DNA of 64,000 nt from Criblamydia sequanensis CRIB-18 (GTDB taxonomy: Bacteria > Chlamydiota > Chlamydiia > Chlamydiales > Criblamydiaceae): contig NZ_CCEJ010000012.1 in the NCBI RefSeq assembly GCF_000750955.1, positions 33,317 through 97,316 of the forward strand, read 5' to 3'. Both the position numbers and the translations under genes were made by a program. A model generated the notes under the pieces. It was not told where the DNA came from. It ran no database searches and saw only the letters and a program-made list of their open reading frames with translations. This document shows, piece after piece, positions 36,361 through 44,653 of the stretch. The first letter of the stretch is position 1, and the number at the start of each line of letters is the position of its first letter.

Positions 36361-37168
36361 TTAAGCGAGCGCTTCAGCGCTCTCTTTGGAAGTTAGTGTC
36401 TCTATGATATCATGAAGCGCTTCAACTTCTTCCTGATGCTCTTGAATAAGCGTTTTTCTTTCTTTTTCAAGTTGCGCGATCTGCTGTTCAAGCAAGTTTT
36501 CAACTTCTGATCTATCTTCTTTTTGCAACTCTTTTTCGCGCTGAAAAGCTAAAACTTTTTCTTGCATGTGAAATAAAGCGCGTCTTGTTTCATCTAAAGT
36601 CGCGGCTTTTTCTTCAAACTGCTGCTTCATTTGTTTAAGCATTCCTTCTGTTTTCTTATTTTGCAGAAGATCTTGCTTTCTCTTCTTTTTTAAGTCTTGA
36701 ACGGCAAGTTGAAGCTTTTCTTTTTCTTTCATAAGTTGTTGTGCTTTTTTAGTCGGCAGAACCTCTTTTACTTTTCCATCTTCAGCATTTTGTGTCTTTG
36801 AAAGCTCTTCATAAAGGGAGTTCAAAGAATCAAACTCAGCCTTGAGAAGTTCAAACTCTGTTTTGGTTTGCGCACTTTCTTCACGAAACTTTGTAAACTC
36901 TTCAATTTCTTTTTCAAGTTGCTGTTTTAGAATTTCCATTTCGGAAAGTTTAGAGGCGAGGCTTTCCTTCTCAACAATTACGCTCTCTTGTGTTTTTGAA
37001 AGCTCTTCATAAAGGGAGCTTAAGGAATCAAACTCAGACTTGAGAAGTTGAAACTCTGTTTTGGTTTGCACACTTTCTTCACGAAACTTTGTAAACTCTT
37101 CAATTTCTTTTTCAAGTTGCTGTTTTAGAATTTCCATTTCGGAAAGTTTAGAAGCGAGGTTTTCCTTC
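36361..37168 (-). pseudogene. Coiled-coil protein, 3' part of a frameshifted gene
   Basis: From an ATG at 37137 this frame gives 258 residues of pure coiled coil (Glu/Lys/Leu heptads), but the frame is open upstream to the junction at 37169, where the longer upstream reading frame stops. Removing one base at 37171 joins the two frames into one protein of about 705 residues. The N-terminal part carries a tandem duplication of 66 residues ('MEILKQQLEKEIEEFTKFRE' occurs twice). No family can be named. It could be translated separately, or be the disabled tail of the upstream gene. Confidence 0.65.
36791..37168. repeat. 198-bp tandem direct repeat (two copies)
   Basis: Copy 1 (36791-36988) and copy 2 (from 36989) are nearly identical at the DNA level for about 180 bases and encode a 66-residue coiled-coil unit. 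The homology ends at 'ttccttctca' (36965-36974 and the matching bases near 37162-37171), exactly where the frameshift lies. Confidence 0.85.
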
Positions 37169-38485
37169 TCACATCTTTTCTTCTAGCGCCTCCATTTTTT
37201 CAGTTTCGCTTTCTTTTAAAGCTGTCGAAAGAGAGAGATTCTCATTCTGAAGTTTTTCGCAGTTTTTTGCTAAAGCCTCAAACTCCTGTTTTTCAATTTC
37301 AGGATCTTTTGCTCTTTGCTTGGAGTCTTTAATTTCTTTTTCAAGTTTTTGTACGCGAGCTTGACCTTCTTGTACAAGTTGTCTTAAAATAGCTTCTTTA
37401 TTCTCAAATTGGGCTGCCAACTCATCATTTTTAAAGTGGAGTTCTGAAATCTCTTCCTCCTTCTTTTTTAGGGCATTTGAAAGTTGCTCTTGCTCGTTTG
37501 CAAAATCATTCTTAGAAGCTTTTTCTCTAATTAAATCTTCTTCAAGCTTATTAAGGGCTGTTTCTAGAAGTGTTTTTTCATTGATTAAGAGCTCGGCATG
37601 TTCCCCGAGTTCATGAATCATGCGTTGATGTCTCAACTCTTCTTCTTCCTTTTTAGCAGATTCTTTGATGAAGCTATCAAGCTCGCTTCTAAGTCCTGCA
37701 ATCACATTGTTATGAAGAGACATTTCCTCATTAAAATGATCATGCAAAAGCTTTAATTCTTCTTTTAAACGATTATTCTCAGCCAGCGTCTTTTCAAATT
37801 CAGTTAAAAGAGAGCTTGTTTCAGGCCCTCCCCCTTCCATCGATTCAATGAGAGATTCTAAATCCTTTACCTCGGAGGCCAAAGCTCCATTTTTTTCTCT
37901 TTCTTGCCGAAGTTGGAACTCTTGCTTCTCCATGAGTTCTTTTAAAGAAGCGATTTCTTTTTTATGATCCTGAATGATTGAATAATTGATCTCTTCTTGC
38001 TTCTTAATTGTAAAAAGGTCTTTTCTAGATTCTTCTAAACGAGTTCCAAGCTGCCGACGCTCATCTTCTTGACTTTTCAACATATCTTTTAGTTTTTCAT
38101 CTAATCGCCAGATATTTTCCAAACGGCTCTTAGATTCAATTTGCATGGCATAGATAAGTTGAATCGCTTCCTTTGAAGAAAAAGATGAAATAAAAAAGGA
38201 AAGGATATAGGAAAAAGTTAAACCAAAAGTCCAAATCATCTCATTAAAATTCATGTCTCCTATTTGTGTGAAGACAATCAGACAAAAAAGGGCTGATGCG
38301 GTAATCGCCCCTTTCCAATCAAAGGCTACTGACAACAAGAGGCCGAAAATAGCTGAAAACGATAAAATTTCTTGCAAAGATGACGGCTTTAAAGAGCTTA
38401 ATGAAATCGATAAGAGGATAAGAAAAGGACCGATAAGACCCCAAAAAAGAAGTTTTTTCTGTAATTCTATTTCACTCTTATCCAC
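37169..38485 (-). CDS. Membrane-anchored coiled-coil protein, 5' part of a frameshifted gene
   Basis: 438 residues. Three or four hydrophobic segments fill residues 12-110 (e.g. LFWGLIGPFLILLSISLSSL, MIWTFGLTFSYILSFFISSF), then a coiled coil runs to the end. The frame stops at a TGA (37169-37171) in the middle of the heptad pattern and the coiled coil continues in the next frame, so this is probably the first part of one ~705-residue protein. It lies after ftsW on the same strand in a division/cell-wall block, with a 255-base gap. A multi-pass N-terminus with a long cytoplasmic coiled coil suggests a scaffold or tether. No family is recognised. Confidence 0.7.
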   Translation of the reverse strand: MDKSEIELQKKLLFWGLIGPFLILLSISLSSLKPSSLQEILSFSAIFGLLLSVAFDWKGAITASALFCLIVFTQIGDMNFNEMIWTFGLTFSYILSFFISSFSSKEAIQLIYAMQIESKSRLENIWRLDEKLKDMLKSQEDERRQLGTRLEESRKDLFTIKKQEEINYSIIQDHKKEIASLKELMEKQEFQLRQEREKNGALASEVKDLESLIESMEGGGPETSSLLTEFEKTLAENNRLKEELKLLHDHFNEEMSLHNNVIAGLRSELDSFIKESAKKEEEELRHQRMIHELGEHAELLINEKTLLETALNKLEEDLIREKASKNDFANEQEQLSNALKKKEEEISELHFKNDELAAQFENKEAILRQLVQEGQARVQKLEKEIKDSKQRAKDPEIEKQEFEALAKNCEKLQNENLSLSTALKESETEKMEALEEKM

Positions 38486-38563
38486 AAGATAACCGCCTAC
38501 AAGGTAAAAAGCTTCTTTGAATTATATGAGAAGCCAACAAATAAATTATTAATGTTATTTATC

Positions 38564-38639
38564 AGACCTCTTTCGAAATTCCATTTTATTGTTAAAATGG
38601 CTCTATTTTCCCCATCAAAGGGAATTTCGAAAAAAGTCT
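38564..38639. repeat. 76-bp MITE-like inverted-repeat element
   Basis: Near-perfect 19-bp terminal inverted repeats: agacctctttcgaaattcc (38564-38582) and its complement with two mismatches (38621-38639), with a small internal hairpin (cattttattgttaaaatg). The end sequence is like transposon terminal repeats, but there is no coding capacity and no clear target duplication. It lies between ftsW and the coiled-coil gene. Confidence 0.55.
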
Positions 38640-38694
38640 ATTATTGAAAAATATAAAGGTTTTTAGCATTTTTCGAAACTAAACCTTTCACAAA

Positions 38695-38727
38695 AAATAG
38701 AAAACACTTTTTTAAGTTCTATTTCTT
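38695..38727 (-). terminator. Possible weak terminator after ftsW
   Basis: On the minus strand an 8-bp AT-rich stem (aaatagaa / ttctattt, plus-strand arms 38695-38702 and 38717-38724) is followed by a few T residues. It lies 16-46 bases after the ftsW stop. The stem is weak. Confidence 0.35.
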
Positions 38728-38740
38728 TTTTTTGAATCAA

Positions 38741-39862
38741 TTAGTTCGATAGCAAAGGCTCTTTTTTTCTCGTGCTAATGCTGACAAGAAGCGAAACACA
38801 AAGAGCATTAGCCATTAAAGATGTGCCGCCTTGGCTAAAAAAAGGAAGGTTTAAACCTGTGCTTGGTAAAATGCCTGACACCACTCCTAAATTTAAAAAA
38901 GCTTGAAAACTTATTAAAAAGGAAATGAGTGCAGATAAATAATAGCCTTCCAAAGTTTCTGTTTGAAAGCAAATCTCAAAGCCAAAATAAGCAATTAAGC
39001 CGTATAGAAAAATGATGAGTGTAATCCCCGTAAAACCATATTCTTCAGCAAATATTGCAGCAATATAATCATTTTGAGCTTCCGGTAAGTAACTTAACTT
39101 TTGCAAACTCTTTCCCGGACCTTTTCCAAAGAGTTTTCCTGAACCTGCAGCAATCTTAGCCTGATAGGGCTGGTGGCCTTTTCCTTGCAAATCCTTTTCG
39201 GGATGCAAGTAGGCTTCAAGCCTTCTTGAAACATAGGGCAATTGAGAAGCAAAGAGGGCCCCGCATCCGACTGTTAATAAAAGCGGTAAAGCCCAGTACT
39301 TGGCTTTAATTTTCATAAGGTAGAATAAGACAATTAATGAAAGAAGAAGAACCGCAGCCGTTCCGTTATTAGGCTCAATTAAAATAAGAATCACCGGAAT
39401 TAGAGCGATAAAGACTTCTTTCATAAAAGAGCCAAAAGAGACATTTCCGAATTCTAAAAAACTTAGGCGATAAATAAAGTAGCTTGGAAGGATCACCTTT
39501 ACAAATTCGGAAGGCTGAAAATAAAAGCCTTGGGCGCCAATCCATCTTCTTGCTCCATTGACCTGCTTTCCAATTCCCGGAATTAAAGTTAAAACTAAAA
39601 GAAACACAAAGGCCCAAAAAAGAAACGGGCTTATTTTTAGAAATCTCAAATAACCCGCTCGATAGGAAAGGAAAGACAATATTAAAGCTAAAAAAAAATA
39701 GAAAAATTGCCTTATAATGGCATGATGCGTGCTTTTGGCTTGGTCTCCGTCTAAAATACTCGCGCTTGTTGTACTAAAGATCACAACAAGGCCAATTAGA
39801 AAAAGAAGCAGAGGCGGCATCGAGATTCGAAATATTTTTACGCTTAAAGAAAAATTACTCAA
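38741..39862 (-). CDS. ftsW: FtsW, SEDS-family peptidoglycan glycosyltransferase
   Basis: 373 residues with about ten membrane segments. SEDS-family motifs are visible: 'GKQVNGARRWIGAQGFYFQPSEFVK', 'IEPNNGTAAVLLLS', 'LPEAQNDYIAAIFAEEYGF' and 'LPSTGLNLPFFSQGGTSLMAN'. FtsW polymerises lipid II at the division site with its cognate transpeptidase. The start overlaps the LysM protein gene by 8 bases, so it is translated in the mraY-murD-LysM-ftsW operon. RodA is a close relative; gene order favours FtsW. Confidence 0.94.
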   Translation of the reverse strand: MSNFSLSVKIFRISMPPLLLFLIGLVVIFSTTSASILDGDQAKSTHHAIIRQFFYFFLALILSFLSYRAGYLRFLKISPFLFWAFVFLLVLTLIPGIGKQVNGARRWIGAQGFYFQPSEFVKVILPSYFIYRLSFLEFGNVSFGSFMKEVFIALIPVILILIEPNNGTAAVLLLSLIVLFYLMKIKAKYWALPLLLTVGCGALFASQLPYVSRRLEAYLHPEKDLQGKGHQPYQAKIAAGSGKLFGKGPGKSLQKLSYLPEAQNDYIAAIFAEEYGFTGITLIIFLYGLIAYFGFEICFQTETLEGYYLSALISFLISFQAFLNLGVVSGILPSTGLNLPFFSQGGTSLMANALCVSLLVSISTRKKEPLLSN

Positions 39863-40526
39863 CTCTTATGCGGTCACCCGGTTTAATAGCTCTTGCTTTT
39901 TTCTCATCCATGTTATTCATCTGTAAAAGTTCATTAACACTGACATCAAATTTTTTAGCAATCTTCCATGGGTTATCGCCGGATTGAACTATATAATAAG
40001 ATCCCTCACTCTGAGAGATTGATGGGGTTTCGGCTCTTTTTATATCCTTATCCGATGCGATAGGAATTTGCAAGGTTTGACCTATTTGAAGGCGATCGCT
40101 TGTTAAATGATTGAGTTTTTTTATAGCAGAAACAGAGGTTCCGTTAGCTTTTGCAATTTTACTTAAAACATCTCCTCTTTTGACTGTAATTTCAGTTACA
40201 TTTTCAGAAGGTTTCTTTTTCTCGATTTTGTAATCTTCCTCAGTTCTTGAAAGAGTAAAGGAACGCTCGGTTTCATGCTTAGCTTCAATAGATTCAGCAA
40301 AATCTCTTAACACAGCATCTACTTCATCGGCATCATTTTCTTCCGCCAAAAATACGGGAGCATGCTCTTCTTTCAAAATAGGCCTTGGCTTCTCTAATAG
40401 AATTTCAGCTATTTCTTCTTTTTGGATTTCTTCTGTTTCATCAAAATGGCCGGCGAGTAAAAAAAGTACCGCGAGCAATCCTAAATTGACAATAACTGCA
40501 GCAATTATAATGTCCCGCCGTGTCAT
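39855..40526 (-). CDS. LysM-domain membrane protein (NlpD-like position)
   Basis: 223 residues. One N-terminal transmembrane segment (about 6-26, IIIAAVIVNLGLLAVLFLLAG), an acidic linker, then two LysM domains: 'ITVKRGDVLSKIAKANGTSVSAI' to 'LQIP', and 'YYIVQSGDNPWKIAKKFDVS' to the C-terminus. LysM binds GlcNAc-containing glycans such as peptidoglycan. There is no LytM peptidase domain, so the NlpD label used for the chlamydial gene at this place describes position rather than activity. It overlaps murD by 4 bases and ftsW by 8. Confidence 0.9.
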   Translation of the reverse strand: MTRRDIIIAAVIVNLGLLAVLFLLAGHFDETEEIQKEEIAEILLEKPRPILKEEHAPVFLAEENDADEVDAVLRDFAESIEAKHETERSFTLSRTEEDYKIEKKKPSENVTEITVKRGDVLSKIAKANGTSVSAIKKLNHLTSDRLQIGQTLQIPIASDKDIKRAETPSISQSEGSYYIVQSGDNPWKIAKKFDVSVNELLQMNNMDEKKARAIKPGDRIRVE

Positions 40527-41851
40527 AATTTCATCTCATTGGTTAATGTGTTCACAATTCGTTTAAACTCTTCACCCCTGTGAGCATAATCCCGAAACAT
40601 ATCGTAGCTAGAGCAGCCAGGAGACAGTAAAATGTTTTCACCTTTATCGGCTTCTTTAAAAGCATCATATACCGCTTCTTCAAGGTTTTTTGCTATACTG
40701 ACTTGCACAAAAGGGGTTAAATCTTTGCGGATTTTTTCAGCTGCTTGTCCAATTGCAAAAACTTTTTTTACTCTCCCTTGGAAGATATCAACCCAAGGCG
40801 TATAGGGGGATCCCTTGTCAACCCCGCCCGCAATCAATAGAATATTGCCATTCATCGAATTGACCGCTTGACATACAGCATCAATATTCGTGCCTTTGCT
40901 GTCATCAAAAAAACGAATGCCTTTTACTTCTTTAACAAACTCAATACGATGGGCAGGTTTTTTAAAAGTTTCCAACCCTTCTTTTATTTGTTTTGAACTA
41001 AGTCCAAGATCCCGGCAAATAGCATAAGCTGCCAATAAATTCTCAAGATCATGTTTCACTAAATTTTCAGTTAAAAAAGCTAAATTAATTTCTTCTTTTC
41101 CATAGCGAATGAGGTTGCCATTTTTAAGAGTTATTTGAGCATTATTTTCAAAACCATAAGAAATAGCATTCTTATTTTCAAATAACACCCAAAAATCTTC
41201 AAGCGTTTTATCATGTATGTAAAAACAGCCCTGGGGTTTAATTAAACTTCTAATTTTTGCTTTTGAAATGGCATAGGTTTCAAAAGTTTGGTACCGGTCT
41301 AAATGATCAGGCGTAATATTTAAAAGAACTGCCGATTCTAATTTTTGTGATTCTAACCGATCTAGTTGAAAAGAACTTATTTCGATCACTAAAATATCAT
41401 TTTTAAACTCTTGAACAGCGTCAATTAAAGTATAACCTACATTCCCGCAAGCAATTGCTTTTCTTCCATTATAGTTTAAAATATGAGAAATTTGTTTTGT
41501 AACAGTAGTCTTTCCATTAGTGCCGGTTATTCCAACACATCTTCCTTCAAACTGTCTCAAAGCAAATTCCATCTCGCCTACCACTTCCTCCGAAATTTTT
41601 TGAAGATGCAAAAGACAAGGATGATTTTCCGGGATGCCGGGAGATAGGATCGTCTTATCGCAATACTTTAAATTAAAAAGATCAGCGACCTTAAGAACGG
41701 TAATCCCCTGATCGATTATTTTTTTAGCTTCCGGTAGTTTTAGGATACTTTCAATCTTGTCATCAAATACAAAGATTTCGTAAGGCTGCTTTAATAAAAA
41801 TTTTGCGATAGCTTGACCGCTTACTCCAAATCCTAAAATGACAAAACGCAT
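40523..41851 (-). CDS. murD: UDP-N-acetylmuramoyl-L-alanine--D-glutamate ligase
   Basis: 442 residues from the ATG at 41851 (MRFVILGFGVSGQAIAKFLL), which starts directly with the Rossmann dinucleotide-like loop; an ATG five codons upstream is open but less typical. It adds D-Glu to UDP-MurNAc-L-Ala. Motifs: 'VGITGTNGKTTVTKQIS' (P-loop), 'VIEISSFQLDRL', 'LNITPDHLDRY', 'FFDDSKGTNIDA' and 'LLIAGGVDKGSPY'. It follows mraY by 16 bases. Confidence 0.95.
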   Translation of the reverse strand: MRFVILGFGVSGQAIAKFLLKQPYEIFVFDDKIESILKLPEAKKIIDQGITVLKVADLFNLKYCDKTILSPGIPENHPCLLHLQKISEEVVGEMEFALRQFEGRCVGITGTNGKTTVTKQISHILNYNGRKAIACGNVGYTLIDAVQEFKNDILVIEISSFQLDRLESQKLESAVLLNITPDHLDRYQTFETYAISKAKIRSLIKPQGCFYIHDKTLEDFWVLFENKNAISYGFENNAQITLKNGNLIRYGKEEINLAFLTENLVKHDLENLLAAYAICRDLGLSSKQIKEGLETFKKPAHRIEFVKEVKGIRFFDDSKGTNIDAVCQAVNSMNGNILLIAGGVDKGSPYTPWVDIFQGRVKKVFAIGQAAEKIRKDLTPFVQVSIAKNLEEAVYDAFKEADKGENILLSPGCSSYDMFRDYAHRGEEFKRIVNTLTNEMKL

Positions 41852-41867
41852 GCTCAATTCCTTCAAA

Positions 41868-43109
41868 CTAACTGTATTGAAATTTTAAGGAAGCCAGGCC
41901 TATTAAAGAGAGAAGAAACCCCATGATCCAAAATCTTGTGACAACTTTTGTTTCAGGCCAGCCTTTATATTCAAAATGATGATGCAAGGGGGTGCATAGA
42001 AAAATGCGTTTTTTATTACGCATTTTATAACTGCTTACCTGTAAAATGACAGACAAAGTTTCTACAACGAAAACACCTCCTACAATTCCAAGAAGAAGCT
42101 CTTTTTTTAATAAAACTGCGGTTACGCCTAAAATGCCTCCGAGAGCCAAAGAACCTGTATCCCCCATAAATACTTGCGCAGGGTGGCTGTTATACCATAA
42201 AAAGCCAAGACATGCGCCAATGAAAGCTGCCATATAAATGGCGATTTCACCGCTGCCTTCTATATAGAGAATATGTAGATAACCTGCTAAATCTATATTA
42301 TTTGAAACAAAAGCAAAAATGGCAAATGAAACACTGACCATTATAAGACATCCTGCCGCCAAGCCATCTAAGCCATCTGTTAGATTTACAGCATTTGAAG
42401 ATCCTGTAATTACAAACAAAATAAATAGAATAGAGAGGAGGCCAAAAAGACCTGAAAAAAGGATGATAGGCTCTCTAAAAAAAGGAACGTAGATGCGATT
42501 TGAGATTTCAGACAAGGGAAGCATTTTTACACTGGCTAAGTAGGCATCCTCGCTATTTTTTTCAGCTTTAGAGACTAGTATTTCCTTGGCAAAAGGAGCG
42601 GCTATTATTCCTTTCTCTTCAAAAAACTCCGCAAGTCCGGGAACTGTTAAATATAAAGCTATCAAAAGAGAAAATAGGCCTTGTAAAAGCATCTTTTTTT
42701 TAGCTGAAAGCCCTTTTGGATTCTTATACTTCAACTTTAAAAAATCATCATAGCCGCCGATAAACCCAAAAAAAATAGTAGTGGCTAATAAGATTAGCGT
42801 GAAAGGATGCTTTAAATCCATCCAGAGAAAGAGGGAAAGCAGCATGCAAGCTATAATTAAAAGGCCGCCCATCGTAGGCGTGTCTTGTTTTTTATGATGC
42901 AATTGCCCAAGAAGCGGACAATCTTCTTTCCTGATCGGTTGTCCAAGCTTCAACGAATAAAGCAATTTTATAAAATAAGGCCCTATAAATATGCTTACTA
43001 AAAGTGATGTCATGGCAGCAAGCATCATTCTTGTCGAATAATATAAAAAAACTTGGGGTGTTATAAAATGAAACCACTCTTCAAATCGCTGCATTAAATA
43101 AAAAAACAT
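41868..43109 (-). CDS. mraY: Phospho-N-acetylmuramoyl-pentapeptide-transferase
   Basis: 413 residues, longer than the ~340-360 usual. It makes lipid I on the cytoplasmic face of the inner membrane. Motifs: 'GQPIRKEDCPLLGQLHHKKQDTPTMGGLL' (substrate region), 'GFIGGYDDFLKLKYKNPKGLSAKKK' with the catalytic Asp pair, 'NAVNLTDGLDGLAAG', 'GACLGFLWYNSHPAQVFMGDTGSLALGG' and 'PLHHHFEYKGWPE'. The extra length is mainly an insertion of about 50 residues near 170-220 ('EEKGIIAAPFAKEILVS ...'), in an extracytoplasmic loop. It is the first gene of the mraY-murD-LysM-ftsW operon; murF is not upstream as it is in Chlamydia. Confidence 0.95.
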   Translation of the reverse strand: MFFYLMQRFEEWFHFITPQVFLYYSTRMMLAAMTSLLVSIFIGPYFIKLLYSLKLGQPIRKEDCPLLGQLHHKKQDTPTMGGLLIIACMLLSLFLWMDLKHPFTLILLATTIFFGFIGGYDDFLKLKYKNPKGLSAKKKMLLQGLFSLLIALYLTVPGLAEFFEEKGIIAAPFAKEILVSKAEKNSEDAYLASVKMLPLSEISNRIYVPFFREPIILFSGLFGLLSILFILFVITGSSNAVNLTDGLDGLAAGCLIMVSVSFAIFAFVSNNIDLAGYLHILYIEGSGEIAIYMAAFIGACLGFLWYNSHPAQVFMGDTGSLALGGILGVTAVLLKKELLLGIVGGVFVVETLSVILQVSSYKMRNKKRIFLCTPLHHHFEYKGWPETKVVTRFWIMGFLLSLIGLASLKFQYS

Positions 43110-43303
43110 TCCAACCTTTGAGCCTTTTAAGGATGAAAAGAAAGCCTTTTTTTAACTTACTTATTGTAATTCTATAATTTATAAAAAAGTTCTTATTGGC
43201 TTCTCTTACCTATTTTGTTGGAATAAAGATAATTTTCTCTCGAGTTAAAAACAAGACTCAATCCCATTTTGAGAGCGAAATTTCATGTATTTAATAAGAC
43301 GAC

Positions 43304-43325
43304 AGACTTCTTTTAAAAGAAGTCT
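43304..43325. promoter_or_regulatory. Perfect 22-bp palindrome in the mraY/brnQ divergent region
   Basis: Arms agacttctttt and its exact complement with no spacer. It lies 77 bases upstream of the brnQ ATG and 195 bases from the mraY start, followed directly by TAATAT (43325-43330), a possible -10. A dyad like this is what a dimeric repressor would bind; a cruciform or the end of a small transcript is also possible. Confidence 0.45.
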
Positions 43326-43401
43326 AATATAAGAGCTTCTTTACGATTGTCCTAAATTAGGAAGCTATGTTTAGCTTGACGCTTTAACCCAAAAGAAAAA
43401 A

Positions 43402-44589
43402 ATGAAGCATTTTCTAAATTCCACAATACTATCCACCGGATTTGCCATGTTTTCCATGTTTTTTGGAGCAGGCAATGTGGTATTTCCTTTAGCTTTAGGC
43501 CAAATTGCTCAGGATAAAACTATCTTTGCTATCATTGGGTTATTATTTAGCGCCGTTGCCGTTCCTTTTCTTGGCTTGATTACCATGATTTTGTTTGACG
43601 GAAACTATCGTGCATTTTTTTCAAGAATCGGTGAAATGCCGGGGTTTATCGTTTCTTGCATTATCATGGGACTGATTGGTCCTTTTGGAGCCATTCCCCG
43701 ATGCATTTCGCTATCGCATTCCACTTTGTCGATGTTTCTAAATGATGGCGGCATCTCTCTCCCCCTATTTAGTTTGCTCTCTTGCGTTATTATCTTTTTA
43801 TTCACCTTTAGACCGGGACGCATTCTCGACCTACTAGGCTATGTCCTCACTCCCTTTCTTTTATTATCTCTTGGAATCATCATAATTAAAGGCATGATGT
43901 CAACTAAAACAATGCATTCAAGCACCCTTGGAGATATTAATTCTTTTCTTTTCGGTTTCAAAGAAGGGTATCAAACTATGGACTTGCTTGGCGCTTTCTT
44001 TTTTTCCTCGGTCGTGCTTTTGGGACTTAAAAATGATTTTGAACCAAAATCAAAGAGTGATTTTAAAAGGCTGACTTTACTTGCCATAAAAGCAAGCCTT
44101 GTAGGCGCCTTTCTGTTAGCCATCATTTATATCGGGTTTAGTTTTGTGGCAGCTTACTATTCGGATTCTTTAACTCTAGTTTCCCAAGATAAGTTAATCG
44201 GAGCTATTGCACTTCAAGTGCTTGGTCCCTACGCCGGTATTACAACCTCCGTTGCTGTGGCTTTAGCTTGTTTAACGACAGCTATTGCTCTAACCAATGT
44301 TTTTGCTGAATTTTTACACAAAGATATTTCAAAAAAGAAATTGAGTTATTTCACTTCTCTTTTAATTACACTCGCTGTCACCTTTATTGTCTCTACTCTT
44401 GATTTTAACGGGATTGTTAAATTCTTAAGCCCCATTTTACAGGTTTTCTATCCCTCCCTTATTTTACTCACGCTTCTTAACCTTCTCTATAAACTCTATG
44501 GGATAACTCTTGTAAAAGGCCCGGTCCTTGCTCTATTTTTATTAACTTTAATTTTTGAAATGTACCCTTTCATATCCTCAATTTTTTAA
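43402..44589 (+). CDS. brnQ: Branched-chain amino acid transporter, BrnQ/LIV-II family
   Basis: 395 residues with about eleven or twelve membrane segments. The N-terminus 'GFAMFSMFFGAGNVVFPLALG' is the signature of this sodium-coupled family, with 'GPFGAIPRCISLSH' and 'ALACLTTAIALTNVFAEF' following. It would import leucine, isoleucine and valine from the host cytosol, which fits an intracellular bacterium that cannot make them. It stands alone, diverging from mraY; a perfect palindrome in its upstream region hints at regulation. The stop is 64 bases before the first USP gene. Confidence 0.93.
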   Translation: MKHFLNSTILSTGFAMFSMFFGAGNVVFPLALGQIAQDKTIFAIIGLLFSAVAVPFLGLITMILFDGNYRAFFSRIGEMPGFIVSCIIMGLIGPFGAIPRCISLSHSTLSMFLNDGGISLPLFSLLSCVIIFLFTFRPGRILDLLGYVLTPFLLLSLGIIIIKGMMSTKTMHSSTLGDINSFLFGFKEGYQTMDLLGAFFFSSVVLLGLKNDFEPKSKSDFKRLTLLAIKASLVGAFLLAIIYIGFSFVAAYYSDSLTLVSQDKLIGAIALQVLGPYAGITTSVAVALACLTTAIALTNVFAEFLHKDISKKKLSYFTSLLITLAVTFIVSTLDFNGIVKFLSPILQVFYPSLILLTLLNLLYKLYGITLVKGPVLALFLLTLIFEMYPFISSIF

Positions 44590-44606
44590 ATATTGTTATT
44601 ATTTTT

Positions 44607-44648
44607 TATAATAGTTAAATTATTATCCTTAATTTTTATTAGGATAAT
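44607..44648 (+). promoter_or_regulatory. -10 box and RBS-containing hairpin before the first USP gene
   Basis: A perfect TATAAT at 44607-44612 is followed by an 8-bp inverted repeat: attatcct (44622-44629) and aggataat (44641-44648), 11-base loop. The right arm holds the only good Shine-Dalgarno, AGGA at 44641-44644, nine bases before the ATG at 44654. Folding of the leader would hide the ribosome binding site. No convincing -35 is seen. Confidence 0.5.
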
Positions 44649-44653
44649 TATAA

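Noticed and set aside
36361..38485. Programmed frameshifting to join the two coiled-coil frames
   Set aside because: No slippery heptamer or downstream pseudoknot is evident at 37169; a simple insertion at the repeat edge is a better explanation.
43402..44589. Sodium:alanine or other amino acid symporter instead of BrnQ
   Set aside because: The N-terminal F-G-A-G-N-x-x-F-P motif and overall layout are those of the LIV-II/BrnQ family.
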